From positions 1-6,771 of the forward strand of contig CAMNGN010000106.1 of NCBI GenBank assembly GCA_946538475.1: a DNA stretch of 6,771 nt, read 5' to 3'. Source of the stretch: an uncultured Blautia sp. (GTDB lineage: Bacteria; Bacillota; Clostridia; Lachnospirales; Lachnospiraceae). A program made the translations under genes and the position numbers. The notes below the pieces were generated by a model. That model had not been told where the DNA came from. It worked only from the letters and a program-made list of their open reading frames with translations, and made no database searches. Positions 6,278-6,771 of the stretch are shown one piece after another (position 1 is the stretch's first letter; the number at the start of each line of letters is the position of its first letter).

Positions 6278-6320
6278 AATAGCGAGCAGGTTCATACGGC
6301 GAACAGGAGGAAATAATTGC

Positions 6321-6386
6321 ATGAGCGTGAATTCTGCTTCGGAAACGATCCGAGATAGTATACTGATCACGAGCGAGACAAAATAA
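6321..6386 (+). CDS. Possible 21-residue small ORF with a strong ribosome binding site
   Basis: AGGAGG at 6305-6310 stands 10 bases before ATG 6321, which opens a 21-codon frame ending TAA at 6384-6386 (MSVNSASETIRDSILITSETK). The Shine-Dalgarno is the strongest plus-strand one in this gap. There is no recognisable family, no membrane segment and no obvious plus-strand promoter directly upstream. It lies before the tRNA promoter, so it is not a leader of that transcript. It may be chance or the residue of a decayed gene. Confidence 0.2.
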   Translation: MSVNSASETIRDSILITSETK

Positions 6387-6412
6387 AATTTTTTAAATTG
6401 TGCAAAAAAGTG

Positions 6413-6441
6413 TTGACAATAATATCACGCTTTGATATACT
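6413..6441 (+). promoter_or_regulatory. Strong promoter for the tRNA-Leu gene
   Basis: A perfect -35 TTGACA (6413-6418), a 17-base spacer and TATACT (6436-6441), preceded by TGA to give an extended -10. An A/T-rich tract at 6380-6410 could serve as an UP element. The predicted start is near 6448, giving a tRNA precursor leader of about 45 bases that contains a perfect hairpin, CGGTGC (6460-6465), loop ACA, GCACCG (6469-6474). Confidence 0.85.
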
Positions 6442-6491
6442 AACACTTGTCGCGAGGAACGGTGCACAGCACCGGGTCATGAATGCGATAT

Positions 6492-6576
6492 GCGGAAGTG
6501 TCGGAACTGGCAGACGAGCTAGACTAAGGATCTAGTGACTATTGCAGTCGTGTGGGTTCAAGTCCCATCTTCCGCA
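6492..6576 (+). tRNA. tRNA-Leu, anticodon AAG
   Basis: An 85-base class II tRNA. The acceptor stem GCGGAAG (6492-6498) pairs perfectly with CTTCCGC (6569-6575), with A6576 as discriminator. D stem: GTC 6500-6502 with GAC 6513-6515. Anticodon stem CTAGA/TCTAG (6519-6523, 6531-6535) encloses loop CTAAGGA, giving anticodon AAG at 6526-6528 (Leu, CUU codons) with a purine after it. The long variable arm GACT (6537-6540), loop ATTGC, AGTC (6546-6549) is typical for leucine. T arm: GTGGG/CCCAT around TTCAAGT. CCA is not encoded; a run of seven T follows. A at the wobble position would need conversion to inosine by TadA to read more than CUU. Confidence 0.95.
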
Positions 6577-6583
6577 TTTTTTT
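6577..6583 (+). terminator. T-tract after the tRNA, possible terminator
   Basis: Seven consecutive T residues directly follow the tRNA discriminator base, so the GC-rich acceptor and T arms could act as the stem of an intrinsic terminator. The palindrome starting at 6594 may give a second, downstream block. Evidence is limited to this arrangement. Confidence 0.4.
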
Positions 6584-6593
6584 ATTGTCAAAA

Positions 6594-6691
6594 AGTGAAA
6601 CAGGGGACGGTTCCTCGTTCCACGGGTCAGTAGTGTATTGGAATGTTTATCACTTTCACCCGTGGAACGAGGAACCGTCCCCTGTTTCACT
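6594..6691. repeat. Long palindrome (34-bp perfect stem) downstream of the tRNA
   Basis: Left arm 6594-6627 and right arm 6658-6691 are perfect reverse complements over 34 bases around a 30-base loop (6628-6657). It is a sister of the element at 1163-1257: over the 33 shared stem positions only three differ (6598, 6602, 6616), each with the matching change on the other arm (6687, 6683, 6669). The two loops differ in sequence except near the right arm (TTCACCCGT). A further partial copy of the right-arm end, GTCCCTGTTTCAC, follows at 6692-6704, making a short tandem duplication. No transposase is nearby. Confidence 0.9.
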
Positions 6692-6708
6692 GTCCCTGTT
6701 TCACCCCC

Positions 6709-6737
6709 TTTACAATATATTGCACATTTGCTAAAAT
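6709..6737 (+). promoter_or_regulatory. Candidate promoter reading out of the right edge
   Basis: TTTACA (6709-6714) and TAAAAT (6732-6737) lie 17 bases apart, each 5/6 to consensus, and TGC precedes the -10 to give an extended form. It would drive a plus-strand gene starting beyond the window. The remaining bases to 6771 show no start codon with a ribosome binding site. Confidence 0.45.
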
Positions 6738-6771
6738 ATCCCTGTTACTTATCCGGGCCTGCCGCCTTTGA

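Noticed and set aside
6317..6358. TTG-started frame giving a short HEREFCFGNDPR peptide
   Set aside because: The look is protein-like, but it stops after 13 codons, and continuation past the stop runs into the tRNA promoter; no family could be recognised.
6552..6734. Plus-strand frame of 60 codons over the tRNA end and palindrome
   Set aside because: It starts inside the tRNA T arm and runs through both arms of a repeat; composition is dictated by those elements.
1..6771. CRISPR array
   Set aside because: The repeats are palindromes dispersed over kilobases, not regularly spaced direct repeats, and no cas gene is present.

Overview
The window looks like chromosomal DNA from a Firmicute of the class Clostridia, plausibly Lachnospiraceae or a relative. 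This is inferred from AGGAGG-type ribosome binding sites, sigma-A promoters with AT-rich surroundings in an otherwise moderate-GC genome, a clostridial-type IscU/NifU scaffold, a CtpE/EXP7-like P-type ATPase, and GGGGACGG-type intergenic palindromes. The species cannot be named from the sequence alone.

Layout. All four protein genes that can be firmly called lie on the minus strand, so in transcription order they run from right to left. They are an iron-sulfur scaffold gene of the iscU/nifU type (5638-6078), a ten-helix cation P-type ATPase (2905-5583, 54 bases after iscU, no terminator between them), a secreted caspase-like (C14) protease with two fibronectin-III-like domains (1261-2706, own promoter), and a secreted zinc N-acetylmuramoyl-L-alanine amidase (123-1070, own promoter). 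A clear intrinsic terminator (2868-2900) ends the iscU-ATPase unit. At the right end, on the plus strand, is a tRNA-Leu gene with anticodon AAG (6492-6576) behind a near-consensus promoter.

The gaps between genes hold most of the unusual structure. Three long hairpin-forming palindromes (43-124, 1163-1257, 6594-6691), plus a fragment at the left edge, share a GGGGACG core. Two of them abut or overlap the stop codons of the amidase and caspase genes. The two that are closest in sequence differ at three stem positions, and each change is compensated on the opposite arm. A separate multi-hairpin element (6121-6277) sits between iscU and the tRNA, closed by a perfect 9-bp outer stem, and looks like a MITE-type element or structured RNA.

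Function. The iscU-ATPase pair may simply be co-transcribed housekeeping genes. The two exported proteins (peptidoglycan amidase and caspase-like protease) are neighbours in the same orientation and both act outside the membrane, but they have separate promoters, so a functional link is only a possibility. No phage, CRISPR, toxin-antitoxin or biosynthetic system is visible. The candidates for something undescribed are the palindrome families, the secreted caspase with a canonical EF-hand loop, and a repeat-bearing insertion in the ATPase.
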